From the NCBI GenBank assembly GCA_964058805.1, contig CAXKVV010000356.1:1-63709 (forward strand): a stretch of DNA of 63,709 bases. Reading direction: 5' to 3'. Below the pieces are notes generated by a model. It was not told the DNA's origin and did not search any database. It saw only the letters and a program-made list of their open reading frames with translations. Shown here piece after piece: positions 26,101 to 40,300 of this stretch (positions are counted from its first letter, which is position 1; each line of letters begins with the position of its first letter). A program made the position numbers and the translations under genes. This stretch comes from Schoenoplectus triqueter. Taxonomy: Eukaryota > Streptophyta > Magnoliopsida > Poales > Cyperaceae.

Positions 26101-29100
26101 CTTCAAGCTCTATTCTCATTCGTCGAGGTGCTTGCTTTATGGGTTTAGCCTCAGAATTAATTTTCAATTGGTGAACTGCAACTTGCGGGTCTAAACCGGG
26201 CATCTCTTCATAACTCCACGCGAAACAGTCAACATATTCTAGGAGTAACCTTTTTAGCCTTTCACTTTCTTCCGGTGCGAGTGATGCGCTGATGAACGTG
26301 GGCCTAAGATTTTCTTCACTTCCTAGGTTAATTTCTACCAAGTCATCGATAGTATTTGGGGTCTTTTCCATTTCTTTCTTTGCATTCTGGATTATTGGTG
26401 AGACTTCATCATCTTCCTTTTCTTCTACGGGTGTTTCATCGCATGACACCATGTGGCACTCGAAGAATTGTCTGCATGCTTCTTCAGGGTTTAAAAGATC
26501 TTTGTCGGATTCATATCCTAAACCTCTTGAGCTCTTCATTTTCCCATCCAAACCCATTACTTGTTTGAAAGAACCTCTCCAAAGCTTTTCAAAATTCTCC
26601 ATTTGTGATTTCGGAATTGACTTTGGGAGTTTAGCCTTCCTGGCCAACTTTCGCACCTTTCTCCCATAATATTGGGAGGTTTCAATCTGCACTTCTTCTT
26701 TATTAAGAATGTTATCTTCATCATCCCATTCTTTCCATCCATCTTTCTGATGATCATCGTTGGTTAACTCACTTCTGTAAAATATGATAGGCTTATGCCT
26801 AATTATTTTACCTTGGGATTTTTCTTCTTTTGGGGGTACTATGAAAGTACGTAAGACTTGTACTTGATTGACTTCCCGAGGTGTAAGGTCTTTGTAGCAA
26901 TTTTCTGGGACCTTTTCAATTGCCAGTGATGCCTCGCCTTTTTCATCACTACTGATTTTAATGGTGTTTATTCTGTGAATCACCTCATCTTCTGAGTTGC
27001 CAGTTCCTTCATATGTTTCTGATTCACTGTGATCTTCCTCATCAGTTGAGGCTCCCAATATCGGGATATCATGAGAAGTTGACCTCACATTGAAGATGAT
27101 TTCTTCATCACCGTCCACTGATACCTTACTAGATATGCTTGGGATTGATTTTGTTCCAAGATTATCCATTGAATCTTCTTCTTCAGAGCTGCAAGAAACT
27201 GTAAAAACAGTGAATTCTCCGCACCTTTGTCCTCTAAAAGTTTCCCAATGAAGTCTTTTCCTTTCTGGAAAGCGATGCACAAGTATATCCTTTTCTATGT
27301 CTTCTTCTGTTGGCACCAATTCACACGGGAGTCTGATAAAGTGCTCAGGTATATCAAATTCTCCTGCTTCATATTTAGTTTGGACTAGGTTTTTAAAAAT
27401 TACACAATCCCTAGTATTATGGCAAGCAACTTGGTGGTACCAACAATAATCTGGCCTCATAGCTAAGTCAATATTTTGTCTCTTAGCTTTGCCAATTTTA
27501 GGGACTTCGAACCCCTGAGCACACCAAAGCTCAAATATCTTAACTGTTTTGCCTTCATAGAATGAATAACACAATGCGGGCGGTACGGATCTTGATCCAC
27601 TTGCTCTACCACTGTCCAGATCAATTATCTCTGTAATTTGTATGGGAGCATCTTCATCTTCACTGTCCCCTATCTCTATAACTTCTTTCGGATAATCAGT
27701 ATTGGAATATCGTCTTTTTCCAAATTTTAACCTTCTTTCGACATCTCTTTCACAAGAGCACTCTTCATGTGTGCAAGTACAAAAGATTGCAAGGCATGTA
27801 ACATTGTCATCTTCTGCCTTTCTAACGACTGAGCTATTCTTAGGTCTCATTTCTACACTTTTTCTCGATCCCTTGAGATAAGCGTACATATCTTGTACCA
27901 GATTCATGGTTCGTTGTTGTTGTTGGATGAGACATCTTATACTATTCTGACACCTGCTCACTTGATATCTTAGATCGGATAAAGATCTCGGCTGGTATTT
28001 TCTGTCTTCTTCTTTACACGGACTGCAGGAGACCATATTACATATAGGTGTAAATTCACCAAAATTCCCTCGCTCGTCATCCCAATGGACTCTTCCATTT
28101 GCGAGTTTATACATGGCTACCCCTTCGCATTCTTCCGGAGGAAATTCTTCCACGATACTTGATATCTTGATGAAACGCGATGGCAATTCAAGCACACCTA
28201 ATTCATATTTATTTTGAACTAACCCCTTAAAGGCTTTGCAATCCCTGATGTCATGGTCCGTCATTCCGTGATAATCACAATAGGGTTCTCCTGGCACCCA
28301 GCCGGTGTAATCCAAATATCTCTTATTTGGCACTCTAAACCCTTGTTCACACCAGAGTTCAAATATTTCATTTGCTTTTCCCTCGTAAAATGAGTAAACT
28401 CGATGCCTTGATCTTACAGGGGCAGGCACCGCTCGTCTTTGTGGTCTTGCACTTGGCTCACCAGCACTTATTTCTATTACCTCCCTTGATTCATCAACCT
28501 CGATTACCTTTTGACTTGGCTCACCAATTTCTAATATTTGTAGCCCTCCGCTCGAGGAGTCAGTACTATATGAGTTTGTAGAAGGTCTCTTGCCTGTGGG
28601 GTCAGTGTTACTGATGATCATGGGATTTCTTTCCTTCGTAAAATCACTACTACAGATGATTGTGGAGCACCTTCCATCTACAGAATCAGTGCTGCAGGTA
28701 ATTACCGGGTACTCTTCCCTCGCTAAATCATTGCTGCGGGCGATGACAGGAAATTCTTCATCGGTAGAATCAGTACTGCAAGTAATTACAATACGCTCTT
28801 TGCTTGAGGACTGGAGACTCTCTTCAGTGGAGAAATCAGTGCTTTCTTCATCCGCGGAGTCAGTATTTTGGGTGACCACGGGGCATTCTATGTCTGTGGA
28901 ATCTGTCTCGGTGTATCTCTGTTTACCCTTGAAAAATTTCAAGGATAAGTAGATGAATAAATGAAATAAATTGATGATAAATCATAAGAAAGGGGGGGAA
29001 GAAAGAGAGCAGTGGAAAGGTGGCCCACTGATCAGGAAAAGTCGCTGCATAACCCCGGAACAAATCCATTAGTCCCACAATGGAATGCTGAGCGCAAAGT

Positions 29101-32100
29101 GAAGAGTATAAATACCCCGCTATTCTCTATCCACTCAGCATGTGTGACACCCAAGAAGATCGAGGGAGAGAGGAGACCTCTTGGGTGTCACCATGTGATT
29201 TTATCTTTTCTGACAAGTGGGACCCACATGGCAGTCCCTTATGAGCAGCTCCAATGACATGGACCTAGCCTATTTTTGTTAAGAAAGCTAACCAGCCCGG
29301 AACAGGGGTTAAGCATTAATCCCACAATGAAATAATATGGTGAAAGACGAGGATATAAATACTCCACCACCTCCTACTCATTCGAGGTGGCTGACCCTCG
29401 GGAGATTTAGGAGAGAGAAAATCTCTTGATGGGTCAGCCATTTGATTACATTTTATCTGACAAGTGGGACCCACCTGGCAGTCCCTTGTAGATGAACCTA
29501 ATAGCATAGCCTATCTGATGAGTCACCATGTGACTATTTTCACTGACAGGTGGACCCCACACCTCAGTGACCTATTGAGAGGGGTCAGAATTGAACCCTA
29601 GAAATCTGCCTTTGAAGCTAACCCTAGAAAGGAGCTGAAGCAGTATACTCCCTATGCTACATGAAATGATGTCAATGCCAAGCTAGCATTTTGATGCAAC
29701 TAGTCATGAGAAATTCCAAATGTGATTTTGCTTTCAAGGCTGACCTGGTGCCAAAGCTGCGAGCAACCACCTAACCATGCTTTGATTTGTGTCAATTACT
29801 GATAAGTAGTCAGTTCTTTGACCAAGTCACCCTCATGTTAAGGGATTGAAAGTCAATTTCACAAGACTGATCAGGTGCCAAAGCTGGGAGCAACCATCTG
29901 ATCAAGTCTAGATTTGCATTAATTGCTGATAAGTAGTCAGCATTTGATCAAATCAAGCCCTAATGAATATCAATATAAGTCTAATTGGTATTTAGTTAGG
30001 GTGGTTTCTGCAAGAGGGAGATAATTGGCAGAGACACAGAGCTATAACTGAGATTAGGGATTAATTCAGAGAGAATAATAGGGTTTTATGAATAAAAGAA
30101 TTTTTAATCCAGAGAAGGAGGGGTAAAAATGGAATTAAAAATTACAGGGATGATCATCATGAATTTAGGGATTTTTGGTGAAATTTTCATGATTTTTGGA
30201 TAAGTGGAGCTATCAGAATAAATTCAGAGAAAATAAAGGCAGAATAAATGAATTAATCAAAGGCTGAGATTTGATCAGAGCAGTTCTGGGTGCAAATTGG
30301 GGATAACAGCAGCTCTGGGTACAAACTGGGTATAAGAAACACAGGAGGTATAAAATAATCGAAGAGAGAGGGTGTGCCACGTGGCAGCCTCTCATTGGGC
30401 CATGTCAGCAAGTGGGCCCCACCCAGGTATGAGTCACTGACAGGTGGGCCCCACCTTAGTGCCACGTGGCAGACAGCCAGTGGGCCACCTCACCACCCTA
30501 GTGCCACATGGCACCACACCAGAGGTCCACTTAACCCATCCCTATGCCACATGGCACAGCCAGAAGAGGCCACTTCATCCAAGCACATACCACATGGCAC
30601 AACCACAGCAAGCCACCTCAGCATAGATTAATACTATAACAGATGATTAATGGATTGATTAAACAAGTGGACCTATCAGGATGTGCCAAGTCAGACCAAT
30701 TAAACCTAAGCAAAGGATTAACTAATCCATAACTAGACTAATGGGCCGAGGCTCAGATGCTTACACATGGAGCCCATATGTCAGGTTTATGAGAGTATAG
30801 CACACATTAGCAGACATACACCATGTCTATGCACATTCACAGTCAGAAATTTAAATCTAACGAGGAATGAAGTGTGTACCTGGTCCATGCATCTCCTCTC
30901 TCTGACTTTGCACTGCTGGGAGTGTTGGCTCACATGCACCGCGCGCGGCCGACGATGAGCCTCCCTCGTCCCATTCTCTTCTTCCTCTCTTCCTCTTCCT
31001 CCCGCCCGACTGTGAAGGTGCCATCAATGGGAGATGAGTCCACACGATGCCTTACTCCAATCTTTCTTTACAGAGGCTTCCAAACACTATTGAGATCTCA
31101 TTCAAGCAGTCAATTGAAGGAATTAGTAAGAGAAGAGATAGCATTTGACAGAATCAATTGATCGGCTTGAAAATGGAAATTACCTTTACAGATGCTTATA
31201 AGTTCAATTGATCATGCAAAATCACTTCTTTTACATACACGACGCTAAGGCAAGAGTCAGGGTGATTGTTTGAAGCCTCTAAGTCGATGTTTCACCGATT
31301 CACAAACCGGTCATGGGCATGGGTGCTTGAACTCAGTGGAACAATGCCCAATTGGCTAGGCAGAGATGCTAGATCGACTCCAGGGGGTAAGGAGAGATTG
31401 AACAAGCTGTCAATTGGAAGAATGGATGAAAGAAAAGTGATGGTTGAATAGATAGGCCGAGTATGGAGCTTGGGTGAAGAAAGGAGCTTTCAGTTGGTTA
31501 ATTGAGATTAAAAAGCATTTGGAGATTATATAGGGAGCATAATGAGAGTGTTCAAGTGTTTAGAATGTTCTAGAAGGCTCTGGAAACATGGGAGACCCGA
31601 GTGATAAGGGTGAGTGGCAAAGGAGTAAATAAAAAGAAGATTTAACTGACTCTAACAACCTAGAACTGCCAAGAGTTGACTCAAGTCAATGGATTAGCTG
31701 AAAAGAAACACAATTTGATCCTAACCATCGAATAAGAAGCAATTAAGGGATGAGATTAATTGAGAAGCATAATCCGGCCACTAATCAATCTACCAATCAC
31801 AATTAAGCTTCTAATCTATATAAACCCTATCCTGGCTATTGAGAAAGGGGACTGGCAGTGAAAAGCAAAAAGAGAGAGAGAAAGAACAGTTGTAAAGAGA
31901 GAAGAGAGATTAGGTGTTCTTGATTAAACTTCTTCAACCGTATAAAGCTTGGATCTTTGGCCAGCAGCTAATTCATCTCTAGAATCATCAGAGATTAGGT
32001 AATCATGGTCAATTATGTATAGATTCTAAGAGCATTGATACAAATGGTGAAGTAGCAATAGAATTTTCTGACTTTCCTTGATTATTTTCATTTTTTTTCT

Positions 32101-34348
32101 GTTTCTTCCTCTGTCTCTTTCATTTCCTTTCATTTTCTTTCGTTTTCTTGATACTGGTTATGATGTGAGAGTGTATAGGATAGCATGAAACTTGGTTGAA
32201 GGGTTTTTGTAACCCTCCCAAGTACTATTCAATAGGATTTTGATGAATAATTGTAATTGAGGTCAGTTGAAGGGTTTGTGTAACCCTCCTGATATCATTG
32301 CAAGATTGATTGATTGGTTGGGCCTCAATTGAGTGTAATTGATAATGAAATCTGTGATAATTCAGTGAATACACTCGGTCGCGCATTCCTTCTGTACAGC
32401 AACTTGAAATTCACCATTAATTCATGATTCTAACTACCAGATAAGTCAAGCAAAGCTGTACAGAGGGGTGGTGAGCATATACAGTTCATATCCAAGGCTC
32501 AGGCAATCAAGATTGCAATTGATTCTTTAACTGGTACAAAACCGCATAAATTGCTTGAAGATACTCGTCATAATTGGAGTTAATTACTTAAAAGCAGTGG
32601 ATGAACATCTTGATTATGTCATGGCGATGGGGTATAACGCAAGAATTGCAGGAATTAACGATCAATTTGATCGATAAATCCATTTAATCCAACTCGGTAC
32701 CGAGTGGTGTCACTGTATCGAAATCGGTACAGCTCTACCTCTTGATTCGTCGTGTGAATTCCCAATCAGAAGGTACAGGTGAACTCTTCCCATATAGACG
32801 ATGCTCAAACTGTCGGCCGATCACCGGACGGAGTTCTTGATCACCGGAAACGCCGTATTGCACGAATCTCAGAGCGTCGGGAAGTGAAAGGCTGAAGGGA
32901 TCTTCTCAGCACGACTATTGAAGCGTTTGTTAATCTTTAAGGACCATTAGCGGGTGAGATTCATCAGGGGTTTAAAAGAAATAAAATGGAAGAAGATCTG
33001 GGCTTTAGAATCATTAAACACGCATCTTAATTAAATCAAGCGGCCTAGATATGTTTAAACATTTGAATAATAACTCTGCACTAATCTGGGCCGTAGATCC
33101 ATTAAACACCTATCTCAAACTAATCTGGCGGCCCAAATGGAGAAGAGAGTTAGAAAGATGCGCACCAATCTCGGCATAGATCTGACGGCCCAGATTAAGC
33201 TCATTAATTAAATAATAACAGAATAGTGATAATACGGAGTAAATAAATAATTTGAAAATGTTCCTGAACTCCAAATTGACTCAAATTTGTTTCTAAAATT
33301 TTCTTATTTTTCATACTATTTTTCTATATGATAATATTCCAGTTTTAGAAATATAATCATAATAAAACATTTTAAAAGCAAAATGCATTACATATATTGA
33401 TATAGTTGACTTAGCTTTGACTTGTCATTTTAAATACTATAAAAATTCCAAAAATACAAATAAAAATTATAAATAATAACTAGATATATTTTAGTGATTT
33501 TTCAAGTGAATTTTCATGAAATAATAATGATGATAGTAATATACTATAATAAAAAATGAGATTAGCTATATTCTTTGATAAAAAATAATAATAATAATAA
33601 TAGATATTATATTGATATTTTCTATAAAAAGAATAAAAAATAATAAAAAAAATATACAAAAATATACTACTATACATTTTCTATTATAATAAAGAATAAT
33701 AATATAGTTTTATGATATGAATTGTATTTCTTTTGTTATTTCTATGCAAATATACAATAAAAATACTTTTGATGAATAAAATGTAAATAAAATAATAGTT
33801 ATAATAAAAGTATAAATTTCATCTCTTATAACTATTTTTCAACTAATAATAGTAATAATAAAAAATCTTATATTTTTCTATAGATAGTAAATAGAAATGA
33901 TAAAAATAGATATAATGAATAATATAATAAATAAGATGGAATATTAGTAATGATTTCTTTTTAGCTATTATAGATATTAAAAATAAGAAAAATATAACAA
34001 AAATAATAATGGTAAAATAGTATAGCTAACCACCTTTTAATTTTGTAAATGATTCTTACATAATGAATAGTATTTCAATGTAATAGAATATAATAATAAA
34101 ATCCTATTACTTTAGCTATTATGAACATTTTAAAAATACAAATAAAAATCATAGCCATTTTATTTTCTATTATTTTAGTAAGTGATTTTCTATAGAATAA
34201 ATAGAGTTTAGAAATAATAAAAATAAAATTCTACTATTTTAGCTATTATAAAAATCCCAAAAATATAAATAAAGTTCTAAGTTAATAGCTACCCCTTTTC
34301 TTATTATTTTTGTAAATAATTTTCTACATAGATAAATAGAATAAATAA

Positions 34349-34392
<44 letters not shown>

Positions 34393-37300
34393 GCATCTTT
34401 ATAATAGAGATAACAATAAGAGATATTATATGGGCTTTGTGTATTTTGAGATGAATAAAAAATGCTCACACAAGGAGTGTAGAGTCACATGAGAATATTT
34501 GCACAACATTTAGAAAGATACGTCGAGACAAGAACATCTCGACACTTGATGAAGAATAATAAGATACGTTGAGACAAGAACATCTCGACGTGAGAAGATT
34601 AAGGCTTTGATAGCAATATGAAGAAGATGCGTTGAGACAAGAACATCTTGACATGAGAAGATTAAGGCTTCGATAGCGACCTGAGAAGATACATCGAGAC
34701 AAGAACATCTTGATGTTTGATGAAGAATAACCAGAGCTACGATACTAACATGAAGATATACGTTGACTCTGAAGAAGAAGAACATTACGATGTCCTAGAG
34801 AGGTGACATCTTAATGACTCGCTGCCATGAGCAAGTAACTCATGATTGAATATGCTCACACAAGGGGTGTAGGGCTACATAGTAATTTTGCACAAGTAAT
34901 GCAACCCATAGAATGATTAGTCGAGACAAGAACATCTTGACGTTCGTTGAAGATTGACCAAAGCTACGACATCAGCATGGAGAGATATGTCGACTTTGAA
35001 GATGAAGAACATTACGATGTCCGAACGAAATGACATCTTAATAACTCGGTGTCATGAACAAGTAATTCATGACCATTTGAGCTGGCAAGACTGAACTCGT
35101 CCGTCGACGAGTTTGTCTCCTGACTCATTTCCCGAGAATGTGAGATTGAATCGGTCTGTTGGTAGATTCATCCACAAAACAGTGAATGTGAACCGTTCTG
35201 TAGGTAGGTTCCTTCACTAACACATGCCTCAATGTTGAACTGGCCCAGCGCTTCAGGTTTGACATTGTGTGCAATTGTGTTTCCTAGGTTTATGAATCGG
35301 CTTAGTGCTACGAATTCATGATCTAGAAGATCAGTGAGAAGAAATACGTGGGCCATAGCCACCCTTCTCCTGATTCACCAACCTCAAGATCAACCGGCTC
35401 AGTGCTTCGAGTTGTATTTTGTGTGATTGGTTGTTGACTAGTTAAGATTGAACCGGTCTGTTTGTAGGTTTATCTTCTAGATCAACGGAGGTCGAGTCGG
35501 TCTGTATGTAGACTCACCTCAAGCCCCCTATGAAGAGATTAACCTGGTCTGTTGGTAAGGTTACATCTCGAGGTGGCATGGACTGAACCGGTCTGTTTGT
35601 AGGTTCGTCCCCATAGGATAAAACCGATCTGTTTGTAGGTTTTGTCTTCCATAGATTGAACCGGTCTGTTTGTAGGTTCATCTCCCGTAGATCCCTTTTT
35701 ATAAACTTAGACGACCACTTGACCATCTCTTAACTATACTATTTGCTTCTCTCTTTCAAAGATCCAGAGGTGCCTCGAGGTTCGTAGCCCAGGGTAATTA
35801 ACGGTGGGGGCTTGCGCCCACCGGAATCTACAAGAACTCACAATCACTAAAAACCCCCTGAATGTGCATCCAAATATCTCTAATCGACAGAATCGGCCGA
35901 CACCCATGCAGATGCACGCTCGGGAGGGATCTCCGTGTCCTTCTTCCGCAGAACCCATCGCCCGGCGGCGGTGCGGCGGCGCGCGAAAAAGGGTCGCACA
36001 ATCTCTTACATAGATAGTCTGTACTTTCCCCACTTGTAGAATTGGAGCGATAGGAGATTGCAGGATATTCTTCATTCGTGGAATCAGTGTTGCAAGAAAT
36101 CACATTTACAGTGAATTCATTTCTTGAATTCGAGTTTCGTCGAAGGCGGGCTGGCAAGCCGAATGTACCTAGCTCATATCTATTCTGCACAAGGCCTTTG
36201 AAAATTCGACAATTAAAGATGTCATGACCTGTGGTCCCATGATATATGCAGTAGGACGGCCTAGGTGGCTGAATCATCTCTTCCCGAAATCTACTATTTG
36301 GAACCCTGATTCCACATCTGCACCATATTGCAAATATTTCATCCATTTTGTCTTCACGAAATGAAAAAGTAAGGGTTCTATTTCGTCTTGCACGACCTCG
36401 TCGTCTTGAAAGTTCTGGCTCATCGTCATCACTTATTTCTATCATTTCCCGAGCTAAGGGTCCGCGACTAAACACACCAATTTCTCTATCTTGTAACCTT
36501 TTATATATCTTATCCATTACTATTATTGGTGGTCGGAGAACTGGTTCATCATCTGTTCCTTGATTTTCTCCCCCTGTTGATGTCATGCAACTGGTAGCTA
36601 GCTGAATGATTGGCTGATTATTTGATTTAACCATTTGCTGTCCTTCTTTGACTTTTTTCTTCCCATCTTTGGACAGGTTTTCTAAATACTCGACCTGTCC
36701 TGGGTTTCTTATGCATGCATAAATTTTATGCAAAAGGCATGCAGTCTGAATCTGTTGTTCTTGAAGAAATTCTATGTTTCTTTGACACTCTTTCAGTTGA
36801 CACATCACATCAGTCGGAAATTCAAGATAATATTCTTCCTTTATTTTTTCATTTATGGCAACAAAATCTTGATTTTTGAACAAATCACTCATCATATTAC
36901 AGTTAAATCCCTCCTTTTTAACTTTGATAGTGTTCTTAGCTACCCTGATGACTCCCTTTTTGTCCTGATTAACTTGTAATGATTCTTCACTTTCATCGCT
37001 TGTGTCATTCCTCATTCTAGGACGGTATACCACTTCTTCCTCTGATTCTTCATATTCTGATTCTCGAGAATCTTCAGAAGTGGTTCTACTGCTTTTCTGA
37101 TTGTCACTTTCTGATTCTTCATTTGCTTCCGAACTTTCATCGGTTGATGCTCCTAAAATGGGAATGTGACTCAGAGCTTTCGCTGGATAGTACATTACAT
37201 CTTCCTTAACTGAATCGTCACTCGATGATGCTCCCAATACAGGTGCATTGTTAGACATAGCCACCGATTTACGGTAAAACATTATCCTCTCATTTTCGTC

Positions 37301-40300
37301 TGATGACGTATCATAAACTGGTTCAACAAGAGGTTTGACTATCTCTTGCTCTTTTCCTTTACCCTTTGGGATAATTGACATGGATTTTGCTGAGGTAGGT
37401 ACTGCTTTCTGCACCTGTTTTGTCCGGGTTTCAAGCTTCCTCCTATTTGGCTCGCTCAACCTTGCCTTTTCTGGTGAGTTAAAATATCTTGCCTCTTCGT
37501 ATTTGACTTCATGTACGCCAAAGGGCCTAATATCACCATTTATTCTTCTTTGTTTTCCATCCTTCACGTATTTTATACACTGGTGAAGGGTTGAAGCCAC
37601 CATGCGGTGTTCATGTAGCCATGGACGACCTAATAGAGCTTTGTATGATGTATCAGCATCTATTATGTAGAATTTTGCCTCAGTTTTTAACGCCCCAAAA
37701 TTCAAGGCGAGGTTCACAGCGCCCAACGCTCTTTGAGAATTCTGATTAAACCCGTGGATGGTTACCTTTTCATTTGACAATAATTTAATATCTAACGCCA
37801 GGGTTTTCAATGTTTTGAGGGGCATGATGTTGATAGATGATCCCGCATCTATCAGTATGCGATTGAGTCTTTGCCCTTCGCATTCTCCAGTGATAAACAG
37901 AGGCCGGTTATGGTCAGCAGTTCCTATCAGTAAATCTTCATCAGTGAAGTTGATACCGGCCATACGGCGGCTGATGTAGAGGGCTTCTTGTAGGCTTTTG
38001 TCTGCGAAGTATGATTTATACTGTTTGGGATTCTGTAATGCACAAATCAGCACATCTCGTAACTCTTGCGACATCATTAATGCGTCAAAGACACTGAGAA
38101 GCGCAGGTATCTTTCGCAAATGAGCCATAATATTATATTCTTCTGCTACCAACCTTGCCTTATCACTTGACTTGTCGATAGGATTGATATCCTTGTTCTT
38201 TTCAAAAACCTTATCTTTCCCTCTGCCTGCTTCTTTCGGAGCTTGTCTTTCGGGAATTTGAGTACCTGATCGCAATACAACTTTACAGTCTGCGGTTTTA
38301 GGCTTGCTTGTTTCTCCTTCTTTAGGACAAAAGAGTTTTCTCAATGACGAGAAGTTCTCTTCTTCAGATTCAACATCATGAACTACCATGTCACATGCTT
38401 CATAATCACAGAAATCAATGTGGCTCATCATTAGACACGCCTCACCCCATATGTTTTCATCATCATCTTCATAATTAGAGTCTATTGTCTCAACTTCTAC
38501 TTTTTCAATGTCTTCTTCTTCTTCTTCGACTATTTTCTCTTTCCCTTTGCTGGTTGCTTTGACATGTTTTTCTTCTTCATCGGGAATTCCCATCAACTTA
38601 TCCCAGACTTTCTTCGGGATATAATCTCGTAGGATGGCTGGTATCGTGTTACCAGGGTTATACTCTTCGAGAGCGTCTACATACTTTTGTATGTCTGTTT
38701 GCTTGGCTGATTTCCTATTCTTTTTCTTTTTACTACCTTCGTTCTTCTTATAAAATACTTTTGTTTCTTTGGGCTGAGAAGGTACAACGGGTGTAACCTC
38801 ATTTCTCCATTTTATGCTGGGTTCCTTTTGAAGGGATTTGAGCAATTTCTTCGCTTTTTTGGATAAGTGCACTACCCAAGGTTTTTCATCATTATCCACC
38901 TTCTCTTCCTGGCAGAAGACATGATTAGACTGTTCATGGGGCGCTGGGTCCTGCAGGATGCTTTTCGGTAGAGCGATTTCTCCATCTCGATATTTTCTCT
39001 CCACCCAATCCTTAAATACCCAACAATCTTCGATGGTGTGTCCCAAGATTCTGTGATATGGGCAGTAGTTTGGATCGTCAGATTTTCCCATATCTGCCGG
39101 ACGCTTGCACTCAGGCAATTGAAGTCCGTTCTTCAGTGAATCACTAAAAATTTTAGCCACTCGATCTCTACGGAAAGAGTAAGGTTTACTCTTCTTTTCT
39201 TTCAAAGTCGTGATGAGTCTAGAACCTCCTTCCATCATCGACTTGTCATTCATTTGTTTGTTTCCACCGTTGTTGTTCATGCTGGTGTTGTTTGTTGTAT
39301 TTGTATTGGCCACCCCTTTATTTCTGTTGGGGATATAAGCTACTCGGGTGTTGACTTTCCCACTTCTTTGGGGTCGGGACGCCGAGGCACCATCTTCCAT
39401 TTTTGGATGTAACGTCTCCTCGAGTCTGGCCACACTTTTGATCAAATCATGATAAGTGCGGATCGACGCAACACTTAAATAAGGCTTCATTTCTTTGGAG
39501 ATGTTTCTGAGTATAAACTCAACGGCCTCTTCTTGCGTTAGTTTGTGATCACACTTAACGCTCAGATTTCTCCATCTAGCGATGTATTCTGACATCTTTT
39601 CACCGGGATTGGGCTTCACATTTGCTAAATCCACTAGGTTTGTCGTATCAATCATAACTGCAAATTTGGCTCTGAAGGCATCGGCCATTTCATCCCATGT
39701 ACCGATACTATCATTTTCTAATGAGTAGTACCATTGAAATGCAGTCCCGGTTAAACTTTGAGGGAATTGTCGCAGTAGAAGGGCATCAATACCTCCCGTA
39801 TTTCCACATGAGGCAACAAAATGTGCCAAGTGTTGATCTGGGTTTACATCCCTTGTTCCCTCGCCAGAAAAGGACTTGAATTTTGGGATAACGTACCCTT
39901 TTGGGTAATCAACCTGATCGTAAAATGCAGGATAGGGTCTTCCACATCTCCTTGCGGGTGTAGGTATGTATCCTCCCCCAATCATTTGTATCTGTTGTCT
40001 GACCAACTCCTGCACCTCTTTCTTGGTTATGCTTTGATGATCAGGCATTCGAGAAGTGTTCTCATTAGAACGATTTACCTCTCTATATGGTCTTCTAGTA
40101 TTTGTACTCGGTCTTTCTTCTATTTCATTATCATCTTTCACCTCTTCGGGTTTCCCTTTTAGGTTTTCGTTTGACGCAGCCTTACCTCCCATCATGAAGG
40201 CCTGCATGGACTGCATCATCTTGAATATTTCATCATTTTGTTTCTTAAGTTCTTTTATTTCCTTTTGTTGCACTGCAATTTGTTGTTCTTGTAGCTTTAA

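Larger units (their letters stand above)
28920..36000 (+). mobile_element. Nested 7.08-kb solo LTR of a related Ogre-type family
   Basis: It begins TGTTTACCCTTG, ends GGGTCGCACA and has a perfect ATCTC duplication. No gag or pol domain lies inside, so it is a solo LTR rather than a full element. Its last ~200 bp align by eye with the end of the giant element's LTR read on the opposite strand (GCTTGCGCCCA, CACAATCACTAAAAA, GCGCGAAAAAGGGTCGCACA). In the giant element that end is the U5 side, so by analogy this LTR reads left to right on the plus strand. The rest is unrelated or very diverged. Solo LTRs arise by recombination between the two LTRs. A second member starts at 63534. Confidence 0.85.
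28915..36005. repeat. 5-bp target-site duplication of the nested LTR (ATCTC)
   Basis: ATCTC at 28915-28919 directly before TGTTTACC and at 36001-36005 directly after GGGTCGCACA. Confidence 0.9.

Noticed and set aside
30374..30631. Pro/His/Thr-rich frames in the nested LTR
   Set aside because: They come from tandem GCCACATGGCA/GTGGGCCCCACC repeats, read in several frames; no protein family.
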